Shown here in pieces: positions 36,101-43,541 of a stretch of DNA of 64,000 nucleotides (position 1 is the first letter of the stretch; every line of letters starts with the position of its first letter). The stretch comes from CALKZN01 sp050633785. Lineage in GTDB: Bacteria; Pseudomonadota; Gammaproteobacteria; Arenicellales; Arenicellaceae. The DNA lies in NCBI GenBank assembly GCA_050633785.1, contig JBOEHE010000061.1, positions 1 through 64,000 on the forward strand. Reading direction: 5' to 3'. A model generated the notes under the pieces. That model was given only the letters and a program-made list of their open reading frames with translations. It searched no databases and was not told the DNA's origin. The translations under genes and the position numbers were made by a program.

Positions 36101-38810
36101 GGACACCGCTTACTCAAATGGTCAGCGCCAATACGCGATCGTAGCAATTGATGATAATAATCAACAAAGCCTGGCACGCAGCCTTATTTTGCCTAAAGTG
36201 GCGATGTCGATTGCCGAAGGTCAGACAGTCAAACGGAATTTGATCAACAAAGTTGCCGTTCGCGTTGAAAACGAAGGAGCTGCTGCGGTACAAAATGCAC
36301 GTATCAAATTTGTGGCAGCAGACACGACGGTTCAATCCGGTATTTTCAGTTTGGCTGCAGGTGAGAATCAAATCGTCGAATTAACGGTACCTGGTTTGAG
36401 TGACTTGCCTGATCAATGGAATGTGTCATTGGAGCTTCACAGCTCGCCAAATGCTGGAGAAACGGTTCAAATTGCTCAACCCGCTTCATTATCCGTTTTT
36501 GATGGCACTTTGGGTTTGCGTTTTGAAACGGATGAATTTATTCGGGGTGCTGATGGTCAGTTCAATTTTACTTTGAGCAACACTGGCGAAGAACAAATTC
36601 AGCTGATTACCGCCAGTAATTTTGGCAACAAAGACTCTCAAGACGTCGTCTTCACCCTGGTGGATGTTGAAGACAATGTATTGGCTTTGCTGCCGTTTCG
36701 TCAGGCCTTGGGTGAGGGTGTCGTCAACACCATATCCGGCGATGTGCTGGCTAACATCGATGCAGGTCAGCAGTGGACTTCAAAACAGCTACAAATTCCT
36801 GTGCCGGATAACGCACCGAACGAAGTCTATTTAATGCTGCAAATCAACAATTTGTATGCAAATCGGGGCACATCGGAACAAGTACGTGTTAAAGGACCGA
36901 AATTGCGCCAACTGATTAGTCTGGAAGAGACCCCTTACACTGGTAGCGTAGACAGTATTGCCCCAGCTACGTCATTTGGTAAAGACCCCATACTGATCAA
37001 AGGTAAGGCTCTGGATAGAGAGACCCAAGCTCCATTAGCTAATACCGATTTGAAAATTATAGTTGAAGTGTCGGGTTTTGAGCGTGAATTTGAAGTGATC
37101 ACCGGTGAAACAGGGGCTTATGAGCTAAGCTATCAACCACAAACCGGTGAATCCGGGCGTTATACCGTCTCGGCCTTGCACCCAGTGCTGACCAGTCGAC
37201 CGAATGATGGTGAATTTGTCATCAATCATTTGATCATCAACCCGGAGCGTTGGAATCTAAACATTCCGTATTTGTATGATTATGATTTGAACCTGGCTTT
37301 CAAGCCGGGCGATGGCACTGTTTTGACTGATTTGCGCTTTGAGTTGCGTGCACAAGACCAGCCAACAGGTGAAGTTCCTGCAGGTATTAACCTCACTTAC
37401 CCGAACATTGCACTGTTAAGTGATGAGAAAAGTGTTCATGAAACGATCGTCGTCAGAGCGGAGTCTGAAGCTGATGCCAACGGACAGTTCTTTATCTCGG
37501 TATTCTCGGCTGAAAGCCCTGATGAACCCATAGGTTTGATTGACGTTATTTATACCTTGTCTGAAGCCAAGCCGGCGATCTTTCATTCCCCCAGTGTATT
37601 GGAATTAGGTTCGAAATTGGACGGTGTTGCCAGTGGTTCAATTAAAATTGAAAACCGTGGATTAACTGCGCTCAAAGACGTCAATCTGGCTTTGAAAACC
37701 CATGACGGTTTTCCTGCACCAGAGTGGTTGAAGTTAATTACGCCTGCCAATGTGGGTGATATTGCATTGGATGAAGAAAAAATCATCGACATACAAATGC
37801 AACCCAACAACGCTGCTCCAGAAGGAGTTCAGCAGCTGTTTCTGGAGATCAGTTCTTCTAATGCACCGGTTTATTTTGCACCAATCTTCACTGTGATTAC
37901 CTTATCCGGCGAAGGCAGTGCATTGTTCAAAGTCACTGATATGTACACCGGCACACTGGATGGGCAAGGGCGTCTGATTCAGGGCTTGCCCAATGCCAAA
38001 GTGCGTTTACAGAATGAGGTCATTCCCAGCATTCAATATGCCTTGGTTACAGATGAACTTGGCGAGGTGCTGCTCGAAGACATTCCGGCAGGACGCTACA
38101 GCGCATGGATCACATCCGATAATTATCAGGAAGAACATGTGCGTCTGCGTATTCAACCGGGTCTGATTAACTCACAGCAAGTGTTCCTTGATTACAATCT
38201 GATTCGCCTGGAATGGTCGGTGAGTGAAATCACCATTGAAGACAAGTATGAAATTGTCTTGTCGGCCACTTTTGAGACGGATGTTCCGGCTGCAGTCGTC
38301 ATGTTGGAGCCGACTAATATCCCATTGCCAGAAATGGAACCGGGAGATGTTCTGTATGGTGAACTGTCATTGACGAACTATGGTTTGATTCGTGCCTTTG
38401 ATGTGACCTTCACGCCACAACAATCGGATGAATTCTATCAGTTCGAATATTTGAACAGCGTAGTGCCGGGTTCTCTTGAGGCCAAGCAAGTGGTGGTGAT
38501 TCCCTACAAAATTACCGCATTGAAATCTCTGGAACAACAGGATGGCAGTGGTGGTGCGGGTTGTGGTGCTTATGCAAAATGTGCGACATCACAGTGTAAA
38601 TCGCGTTGTCCAACGGGCGTTTCAGAAGCTGGCAGTGCCAGTTGTGTAAACCGAAGCTATGGTTCCTGCCCTGCAGGTGAGCCTAATCGTCACACCGGTG
38701 GCGGTGGGGGTGATGGCGGAGGTTTTGGCGGTGGTGGTGGCGGTTTTCTCCCGTTGGGCACCGGCATGCAAGAGTGTCGCGGCGATGGCACCTGCCCGGA
38801 GGGTAAGTGA
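30141..38810 (+). CDS. Giant secreted Ig-like/FnIII multidomain protein with Cys/Gly-rich tail
   Basis: 2889 residues. ATG 30141 gives a signal peptide (TLFAVILLSLSCFSATILAQ) and has AGGA 10 nt upstream. Residues about 30-735 are tandem units of about 205 residues, each with an Ig-like part (GSRFPQTAVVINDQ ... FVDTVLPEI). Then come Ig-like and fibronectin type III domains (about 935-1220, 1420-1500, 1740-1950), a CARDB-like segment (about 2018-2110), and two carboxypeptidase-regulatory-like domains (about 2280-2357 and 2600-2680). The last about 90 residues have eight Cys and a Gly-rich tract. It looks like an extracellular adhesin or shaft. The stop overlaps the Rhs gene start (TGATG), so both products are probably made together. 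Confidence 0.85.
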   Translation: MKKTLFAVILLSLSCFSATILAQVSNDLISVNTWDELPAQNYSQSGTVSIAGSRSASAAIYINGQLRVTENTGLWNVSFPGLVDGLHEYQIVGVDAQGEPSESINISIFVDTTAPVVTGLSPSSDNAVTQPLSQFSLLIDETGSGVNIDTSLVYVYPEVGSPYYCQTTDTSRPCWLSTNATNGSLVVNFLNPLLDGKYSINLFHVYDLAGNRQVGSGYDYYVNTTNVVPVGEIATLKQAPELNYQALSYFTIEGERYPQTAVFINGQQAVALGSGDWSHELPEMPEGENSIRIKWVDAQDNSSDEVEYILFVDSTLPEITGVSPANNSVLTEPLAQFSISINETGSGIDIDQSRFYIIPETGSPFWCNSTNASSSCWLSLNAAGDQISVNFNTPLADGAYEVSSPNSYVYDLSGNSKRLDQSINYYVNTSGVIPVAEITDVFNRVLKLAPDLNYQTNNSVTIKGSRFPQTAVVINDQEVVQLGLGDWSYEIPTLSEGENSIRIKWVDAQDNSSEELEYILFVDTVLPEINGVTPVNNSVLTEPLAQLSISVNETGSGVDINQSRFYIISETDGPFWCNSTDTSHFCWLSLNAAGDQISVNFNTPLADGAYEVNSSNAYVVDFSGNAKRLDESIYYYVNTSGTVPVAEVKDPFNRVLKQAPELNYITSNSYSIKGKRYPQTAVVINDQVAIATGIGDWNYALPGLAEGENSIRIKWVDAQGNSSEEIEYLLFVDTVSPNLIGLNPPDNGEYPQLGEFSVLTDEVGSGFSQVNNNTSVAIYKDGNYLLNCVPSHASNQCVIVGGESEVIVKLPYVLGVGEYDLIIRVRDNAGHYTVHQDLQDELFRFTITGIDDSEPPTKPTLSAYDPIVNQAQVTLSGTKEQYSYIVIDGEQQAEGYISEDWSFDVPLEPGPNQINILARDFSGNESESVQANVTFNNTPPGEVSFTASANDDGRSIGLDWSAYDEFVNGADIADYLLYATTEPLSELRPEWLRQTIQAGNANGVITGLTSGETYNVTVVARDQAQQVSDSFTVSQLTLIDSQSPYDIRELVAINNSQGILLSWQVPQYNEQDIDLYRVFVNDTAIADVPVGTLQYQLDGLSAQSLYMVKVVTIDTSANQSDGVIKQVATEYANPIDVTVTASSNAATLSWSGLEPIAGVQRYKVYTSTAPFTDINGMTAATTAINNAQSISVGGLSNGQTYYLAVTAENILGFETPTVQTVSVIPQADTNPPVIDSVSINGAVFVEGQTVSADSELCVQVSDESAISRVDYHQDGSFAFTSSQSAAGFCYQLIADSLVDGVHQLEAHAFDIYDNTTSQKITFDMQLATPVAPVISSPVSGLQTGQALITVSGNTQPNVEVQVTIQDQTSDWFSADASGQFSVDTSLVEDGDNSITVKARNRAGEGLVSNAVVVTLDRSLPSRPLGLVAQTLDSGEVRLEWSVNSLTGIAGFDLYRSTQNFDMLTSAVKINPALITDGSFNDLLIDDGRYYYRVVSVNDLGTLSEPSAIVSIDADATPPVAEYLRYSSAGVFDDQSQTYGVGELSIELRVSEPLLTTPFLSISPDGGAPINVVLTPVSNNQLEYTGTITLDTSAGDGVAFAVFSARDKAGNRGTDVLEGAQINIDTQGPQVINVTTTPETPIKNDQSNPVTLTAVFDLDEVIANTSSFELSYRLSGDNRQPTLINDVVKLEDKKWQAAITLPANAGLNEPELISFTFNAQDDLGNVGSAFNREYVTQIYQGDLPPLATPFNFRGSAIAAGKVKLEWFVVEGAIAYQLYRKAPGEAGLTEYARVNIDGYHEDTPQVDGEYEYKIASIRSANGVESISATSNSVIVSTDSVPPTAPSNLTLELTPIGIQTRWDPVADPDVRYRLYRDASGPIVTTDGLEPLLVDLVEPFVVDTKPMQSQPAYTVVTVDAVGNESEPAETVYLNVDLLPIASIDIRLEQGGFPAINWTHSSNSINNFDIYLGADNTGVKLNGSLLDQTNFVDTAYSNGQRQYAIVAIDDNNQQSLARSLILPKVAMSIAEGQTVKRNLINKVAVRVENEGAAAVQNARIKFVAADTTVQSGIFSLAAGENQIVELTVPGLSDLPDQWNVSLELHSSPNAGETVQIAQPASLSVFDGTLGLRFETDEFIRGADGQFNFTLSNTGEEQIQLITASNFGNKDSQDVVFTLVDVEDNVLALLPFRQALGEGVVNTISGDVLANIDAGQQWTSKQLQIPVPDNAPNEVYLMLQINNLYANRGTSEQVRVKGPKLRQLISLEETPYTGSVDSIAPATSFGKDPILIKGKALDRETQAPLANTDLKIIVEVSGFEREFEVITGETGAYELSYQPQTGESGRYTVSALHPVLTSRPNDGEFVINHLIINPERWNLNIPYLYDYDLNLAFKPGDGTVLTDLRFELRAQDQPTGEVPAGINLTYPNIALLSDEKSVHETIVVRAESEADANGQFFISVFSAESPDEPIGLIDVIYTLSEAKPAIFHSPSVLELGSKLDGVASGSIKIENRGLTALKDVNLALKTHDGFPAPEWLKLITPANVGDIALDEEKIIDIQMQPNNAAPEGVQQLFLEISSSNAPVYFAPIFTVITLSGEGSALFKVTDMYTGTLDGQGRLIQGLPNAKVRLQNEVIPSIQYALVTDELGEVLLEDIPAGRYSAWITSDNYQEEHVRLRIQPGLINSQQVFLDYNLIRLEWSVSEITIEDKYEIVLSATFETDVPAAVVMLEPTNIPLPEMEPGDVLYGELSLTNYGLIRAFDVTFTPQQSDEFYQFEYLNSVVPGSLEAKQVVVIPYKITALKSLEQQDGSGGAGCGAYAKCATSQCKSRCPTGVSEAGSASCVNRSYGSCPAGEPNRHTGGGGGDGGGFGGGGGGFLPLGTGMQECRGDGTCPEGK
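30838..32340 (+). repeat. In-gene tandem repeats, about 630 bp each
   Basis: Within the giant gene, about 30838-31470 and 31471-32097 are near copies, and 32098-32340 is the start of a third (e.g. each has AACTCTATTCGTATCAAATG-like and CCATTTTGGTGCAATTCGACC-like blocks where the unit is complete). A more divergent unit precedes them (about 30230-30837). The repeats encode Ig-like modules and would allow copy-number change by recombination. Confidence 0.8.
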
Positions 38811-41800
38811 TGAAACTGACTGACCTGACTAATAAAAATCAACTTAAAACTGATGAAAACATAATGACTGAATCGATTCTTTTCTCTGTCCATAAAGGGA
38901 CGACTTTTTTACTAAAAGCATTGGTGAACACATCAGTGAGTGCTGTGTTGCTGGCAACTGGATTAACGTCTGCCTGGGCCTCCAAAACGATCTATGAAAC
39001 CAATAACTACACCAAAGCTACCCACGAAGAAATGGTTGAAGACATGCGGGTGAAAGTGCTGGGTGGTTCGATTGCGGTGAATCGGTATTATCGTGTGGTT
39101 AAACAACGCACCATCGATGCCGATGGCAATGTTCTGTATGTCGGTGTCAGTGGCGCAACCGGTGCTTTCAGCGGCAACAGTCTGCGTGGTCGCGCGGGCA
39201 GTGTATCCCGGTCAACAGGTGGTGGCAGTGCCAGTGGTAGCGCCAGTGCTATCGACGTTGGTCAAGCAAATGCCAGCTATGGTGTTTGGCAATTTCACCG
39301 CAAATGGCATGACTTGGTATTTTTGGATCGAGACCTATCCACTTTTAACATTGTCGCCAGTGCTCATATTAATGGTGATGGTGGTAGCGGCGGTGGGGCC
39401 AGTCTTAATGGCTCAACCTATGAGCCAAAAGATCCGGTTGAATCAGGTGGTGCCAAATACATCGATCGCAATGATTTTGTCTATATCAAAAAACCGGGAT
39501 CAGATTACTATGAATATCAACACAACGGCGCCGATTTGCGAATCACCGAAATTGATGGCGGATATCGCTGGAGCAACCGCAGAGGCGATTGGGTTGAATA
39601 CAACGACAAAGGCAAGGCAACTCGTTCCGGAGACCGCAATGATGTGAGCATCACCTTGGTCAGAAATTCGGAAGGTTACATTTCACAATACAAAGATCAC
39701 CTGGGTCGTGTGGTGCTGACATACTCCTATGTGGGCAACAAGCCAGTGCGGGTTGAAGACTACACCGGCCGTCGTGTCAGCTATGACTGGGACGGCAATT
39801 ACTTGAAAAAAGTCACGACTACCCGAGGGCATGACTGGTCGTACGACTACGAAGCGGTGGGCAATAATGTAGTTCTGACCAAAAAAACGGACCCGGAAAA
39901 CCAGACCTTCACGTATAACTACGAAATGAGCGGTGGTGGCTATATCGCGGTCAGCAATTCCAATGGCAACATCAGCACTCTGGGTGATGCGACCAGCGTC
40001 GCCTCATTTGTGAATAATGGCGGTGGTGGTGGCTCATATGCCAGTGGAAGAAGCATCGCAGTACCTTCAATGCTGATGCACACTGCCAAGGTCTACCCCG
40101 ATGGCAAACGTCAGCGCTATCAATATTTCTATGATCAAGACAGCAAGACCTATACTCTGATTGAAACCGACAGTGATGGTTATGAGCGCGAACGTTGGTT
40201 TGATCTGGACGGGCAAACGCAACAACAATTCAAAGGTGGTTTGCTGGCCAACAAACGCATTCGCAATGGACGCACCGCAGTGGCAACCGATGCCTACGGC
40301 AATAAAACCACGACACAGTATACGCGCTGGGAAGCTATTGCGTCGATCACGCATCCTGATGGCAGCAGCAAAAGCTATCAATATATGGCGAATTACAACT
40401 TTCCGACTTTGGAGGTTGATGAAATTGGTGTTAAAACCAAACATGAGTATGATGATAAGGGTAATCGAATCAAAACCATCAAGGACTTTGGGTCAAACGA
40501 CGAGCGTGTGATTGAGTTTGCTTATGATGAATATGGTCAACTCAAGGTTGAACGCTATCTTGGAAGGGACGCAACACCAACTATCGAAATTAAATACGAT
40601 TACGACGATTACGGTAACGTGGTTAAGCACACCGATGCTAAAGGTCATATCACACAATACAATAACTTCAATGTCATCGGACAGCATCAGGAAATGATCG
40701 ATGGCCGTGGCAATAGCTGGAAGTATGAATACGACGCACAGGGTAATATTGTCAAAGAGATTACGCCGCAGGGATTTATCACTCAATACACTTATGACAA
40801 CCTGCACCGTTTAGCGTCGAAGGTTGATGCAGAACTGCGTCAGACAACGTATGCCTATGATTCACGTGATAACCAGATCACGCAAACGAATAACCTTGGT
40901 GATTCACGCATCAATACCTATCGTTTTGATAAAAAAGTTTTGACTGAAAGAGACGAATCGAATCAATTAAGGGCGTACCGTTATGATCGTTCAGGGCGTT
41001 TAATTGAAACTACCGATGGCGTTGGCAATCTAACGGTCTTAACTTATGAACGGGGTGATGAACTAGCAGGGAGTCGGGTTCAGAAGGTGACCACACCGAA
41101 CAATCTGGTGTTTTATAAATATGATGAACGTAATCGTCGAATACAACAACGCGTTGCCAGTACGATAACCAAAGACGATGGTTTAGAGAATCGGACAGTC
41201 ACTGAATACAGTAAGCGCAGTGAACGACTTAAAGTCATTGACGGCAATGATAATGTCACGACCTATGTTTACAACCGACATCAACAACTCATTGAAGAAA
41301 CCAATTCAGAACAAGAAACCGTCAAATATGGTTATGATGTGCGGGGGAATCTGCTCACTGTGACAGATGCGGAACAACGCATGACGCAATATGAGTACGA
41401 TAATAACAACAATAAAGTCGCCGAAATTCGTCCAATGGGGGAGCGTCAAACCTATGCCTATAATGCCAATGATGGACTTGTGGTCAAAACTGATTTTAAC
41501 GGCAATGTGGCGAATTATTCCTACGATTCGGATAATCGTATTGCAACATTAAGCAATACCAAAGCGGGTGATTCTTCACCCGAGCGCACCGTGACCTATA
41601 GCTTTGATAAAAGTAATCGTGATCTGGGTTACAACGATGGTGTGACCAGCACCGTTTATCAACTGGATGGACTGGGTCGTCAAAAACAACAAACCACAAC
41701 CTTTATCAATGCTGGCTTTAGTAAGGTATTAAAAACAGATTATTACCCAAACAGTCAAATCAAAACCCGCACTGATGCAGAGAACACCCCAACGCTGTAT

Positions 41801-43312
41801 ACCTATGATGGTGCAGGCAAGTTAAAAAGCATCCAAATCGCCACGGCAGGCACCATTCTAATTGATGATTATGAAGGCAATCTGCCAAGTACGATTAGTT
41901 ATCCAGGCGGAACTAAACGCACCCAAGAATACGATGGCCTGGCGCGTTTAAAGCAGATACTAGTCAAAAATAATGCGGATAATACCTTAATGGACTATCA
42001 GTATGGTTTTGATAATGTCGGCAATATTACCTATCGAAATACCCAACAAGGAAATTTCACTTACGGATACGATAATGCGTATCGTATTACGTCAGCCAAT
42101 CAACCCAATAGTTTTGGTAATCAAACGTACAGTTATGATAAAAATGGCAACCGTAAAACTCAAGATAAGGCAGGGGCTGACATTAGTTATGCTCATAATG
42201 AAAACCATGAACTGAATCAAATTATTGAAGGCACTATTACTAGCCTGTTAGTTTATGACGATAATGGTGCGATCATGCAGCAACAGAGTGATAGTCAGAC
42301 ACAAAGCTATACTTACAATAGTTATGCCAGAATCGCTGAGATTCAACAGGGTGCAAGCAGTCTAACGACGCTAGCGAGTTACCGATATGATGCCATGAGT
42401 CGACGGGTGGTGAAAAACGTAGATGGCAATAGCACTTACTTCCTCTATACAGAGTCAGGTTTGTGTGGAGAGTATGATTCAAATGGTAACTTGATTAGAG
42501 GTTATGTTTATCAACCTGAGGGGTATTTTTTAACCTACCCATTGGCAATGAAGATGTCCAATGTAAATAGTAATTCTACGGATTATGTCTATAGCTATTA
42601 TCAGAATGATTATATAGGAACACCACAGTTGCTTATACAAATTAGTGGTGAAGTTGTATGGCAGGGTGACTATGATGTTTTTGGTCAAATTACAGAGACA
42701 AACACCATCGTTAAAAATCCATTACGGTTCCCTGGCCAGTATCAAGATTCAGAGACAGGTTTATATTACAATTGGAACCGTTATTATACTCCAGAGTTAG
42801 GACGATATATAACCAATGATCCGATTGGATTAGATGGTGGCTTAGGTGTGTTTGTTTATTCTAAAAATAATCCGAACCTAGAATTTGATCCTAAAGGACT
42901 GAAGCCGCCAGTTAACCCTGAAAGGTTACCACCAAGGTATAGACCTGACTCAGTAAAAGATAGAAAACCCCCTATGACAGATTTCCGTCCTGGAGGACCA
43001 GAAGATGTAAGGGGTCAACTGTACCCTCATCCAGATATTCCCAGAAACGAGTTGACCGATGCTGGAAATTATAATTTTGGCTATGCTGGTGCTGTCCATT
43101 GCTGGCCGTTAGAAGTTCTGTTGTTAATTGGTGATTGGGTGCAATTTGCAGGTGGAAAACAAGAAAACTGCAAGCCTAATGAGTTTTTTCTAATATATCT
43201 TTATCTAACAAAAAGACCACCTTGCTGGCCAAAAGATAATCCAAGAGATGCCTCTATGATTAGAGAGGGTTATAACGATTTTATGCGTGAAAACCCTTGT
43301 GCATGCCAATGA
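38810..43312 (+). CDS. Rhs/YD-repeat protein with variable toxin-like C-terminus
   Basis: 1500 residues. The start ATG 38810 overlaps the giant-gene stop and has GGAGG 7 nt upstream; a signal-peptide-like stretch (LLKALVNTSVSAVLLATGLTSAWA) is at about 35-58. From about residue 290 to 1310 there are many YD repeats (e.g. YDDKGNRIKTIKDFG, YDAQGNIVKEITPQG), which build a hollow beta-cage. The Rhs core motif is at about 1305-1363 (PGQYQDSETGLYYNWNRYY ... GRYITNDPIGL ... FDPKGL), followed by a 135-residue tip. The tip has AGNYNFGYAG and CWPKDNPRDASMIREGYNDF, a pattern that recalls bacterial toxin 44; that link is by eye only. No immunity gene follows. Confidence 0.9.
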   Translation: MKLTDLTNKNQLKTDENIMTESILFSVHKGTTFLLKALVNTSVSAVLLATGLTSAWASKTIYETNNYTKATHEEMVEDMRVKVLGGSIAVNRYYRVVKQRTIDADGNVLYVGVSGATGAFSGNSLRGRAGSVSRSTGGGSASGSASAIDVGQANASYGVWQFHRKWHDLVFLDRDLSTFNIVASAHINGDGGSGGGASLNGSTYEPKDPVESGGAKYIDRNDFVYIKKPGSDYYEYQHNGADLRITEIDGGYRWSNRRGDWVEYNDKGKATRSGDRNDVSITLVRNSEGYISQYKDHLGRVVLTYSYVGNKPVRVEDYTGRRVSYDWDGNYLKKVTTTRGHDWSYDYEAVGNNVVLTKKTDPENQTFTYNYEMSGGGYIAVSNSNGNISTLGDATSVASFVNNGGGGGSYASGRSIAVPSMLMHTAKVYPDGKRQRYQYFYDQDSKTYTLIETDSDGYERERWFDLDGQTQQQFKGGLLANKRIRNGRTAVATDAYGNKTTTQYTRWEAIASITHPDGSSKSYQYMANYNFPTLEVDEIGVKTKHEYDDKGNRIKTIKDFGSNDERVIEFAYDEYGQLKVERYLGRDATPTIEIKYDYDDYGNVVKHTDAKGHITQYNNFNVIGQHQEMIDGRGNSWKYEYDAQGNIVKEITPQGFITQYTYDNLHRLASKVDAELRQTTYAYDSRDNQITQTNNLGDSRINTYRFDKKVLTERDESNQLRAYRYDRSGRLIETTDGVGNLTVLTYERGDELAGSRVQKVTTPNNLVFYKYDERNRRIQQRVASTITKDDGLENRTVTEYSKRSERLKVIDGNDNVTTYVYNRHQQLIEETNSEQETVKYGYDVRGNLLTVTDAEQRMTQYEYDNNNNKVAEIRPMGERQTYAYNANDGLVVKTDFNGNVANYSYDSDNRIATLSNTKAGDSSPERTVTYSFDKSNRDLGYNDGVTSTVYQLDGLGRQKQQTTTFINAGFSKVLKTDYYPNSQIKTRTDAENTPTLYTYDGAGKLKSIQIATAGTILIDDYEGNLPSTISYPGGTKRTQEYDGLARLKQILVKNNADNTLMDYQYGFDNVGNITYRNTQQGNFTYGYDNAYRITSANQPNSFGNQTYSYDKNGNRKTQDKAGADISYAHNENHELNQIIEGTITSLLVYDDNGAIMQQQSDSQTQSYTYNSYARIAEIQQGASSLTTLASYRYDAMSRRVVKNVDGNSTYFLYTESGLCGEYDSNGNLIRGYVYQPEGYFLTYPLAMKMSNVNSNSTDYVYSYYQNDYIGTPQLLIQISGEVVWQGDYDVFGQITETNTIVKNPLRFPGQYQDSETGLYYNWNRYYTPELGRYITNDPIGLDGGLGVFVYSKNNPNLEFDPKGLKPPVNPERLPPRYRPDSVKDRKPPMTDFRPGGPEDVRGQLYPHPDIPRNELTDAGNYNFGYAGAVHCWPLEVLLLIGDWVQFAGGKQENCKPNEFFLIYLYLTKRPPCWPKDNPRDASMIREGYNDFMRENPCACQ

Positions 43313-43541
43313 ACACAAGGACAGGGAACAGAACCCTTTAATGTAATTGAAACCTAAATCAAAGCGAATTAGGAATAAACATGGGGTAGTTTCCTGTTAT
43401 CGCTTATTTAGAAACTCAGTATGGATAAACAGTAAGTGATAATCGTTTAAACGAATTTAAAAGAGCAAGATCAATTGAATCAAATTTAATTGATCAATGA
43501 ACATTTACAGTAAAACGAAATAAATAATGTAATGAAAAGTT

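Noticed and set aside
30141..43312. Tc toxin complex (TcB/TcC) reading of the giant gene plus Rhs
   Set aside because: The giant protein is built of Ig/FnIII domains, with no SpvB-type or propeller domain, and no TcA-like gene lies nearby.
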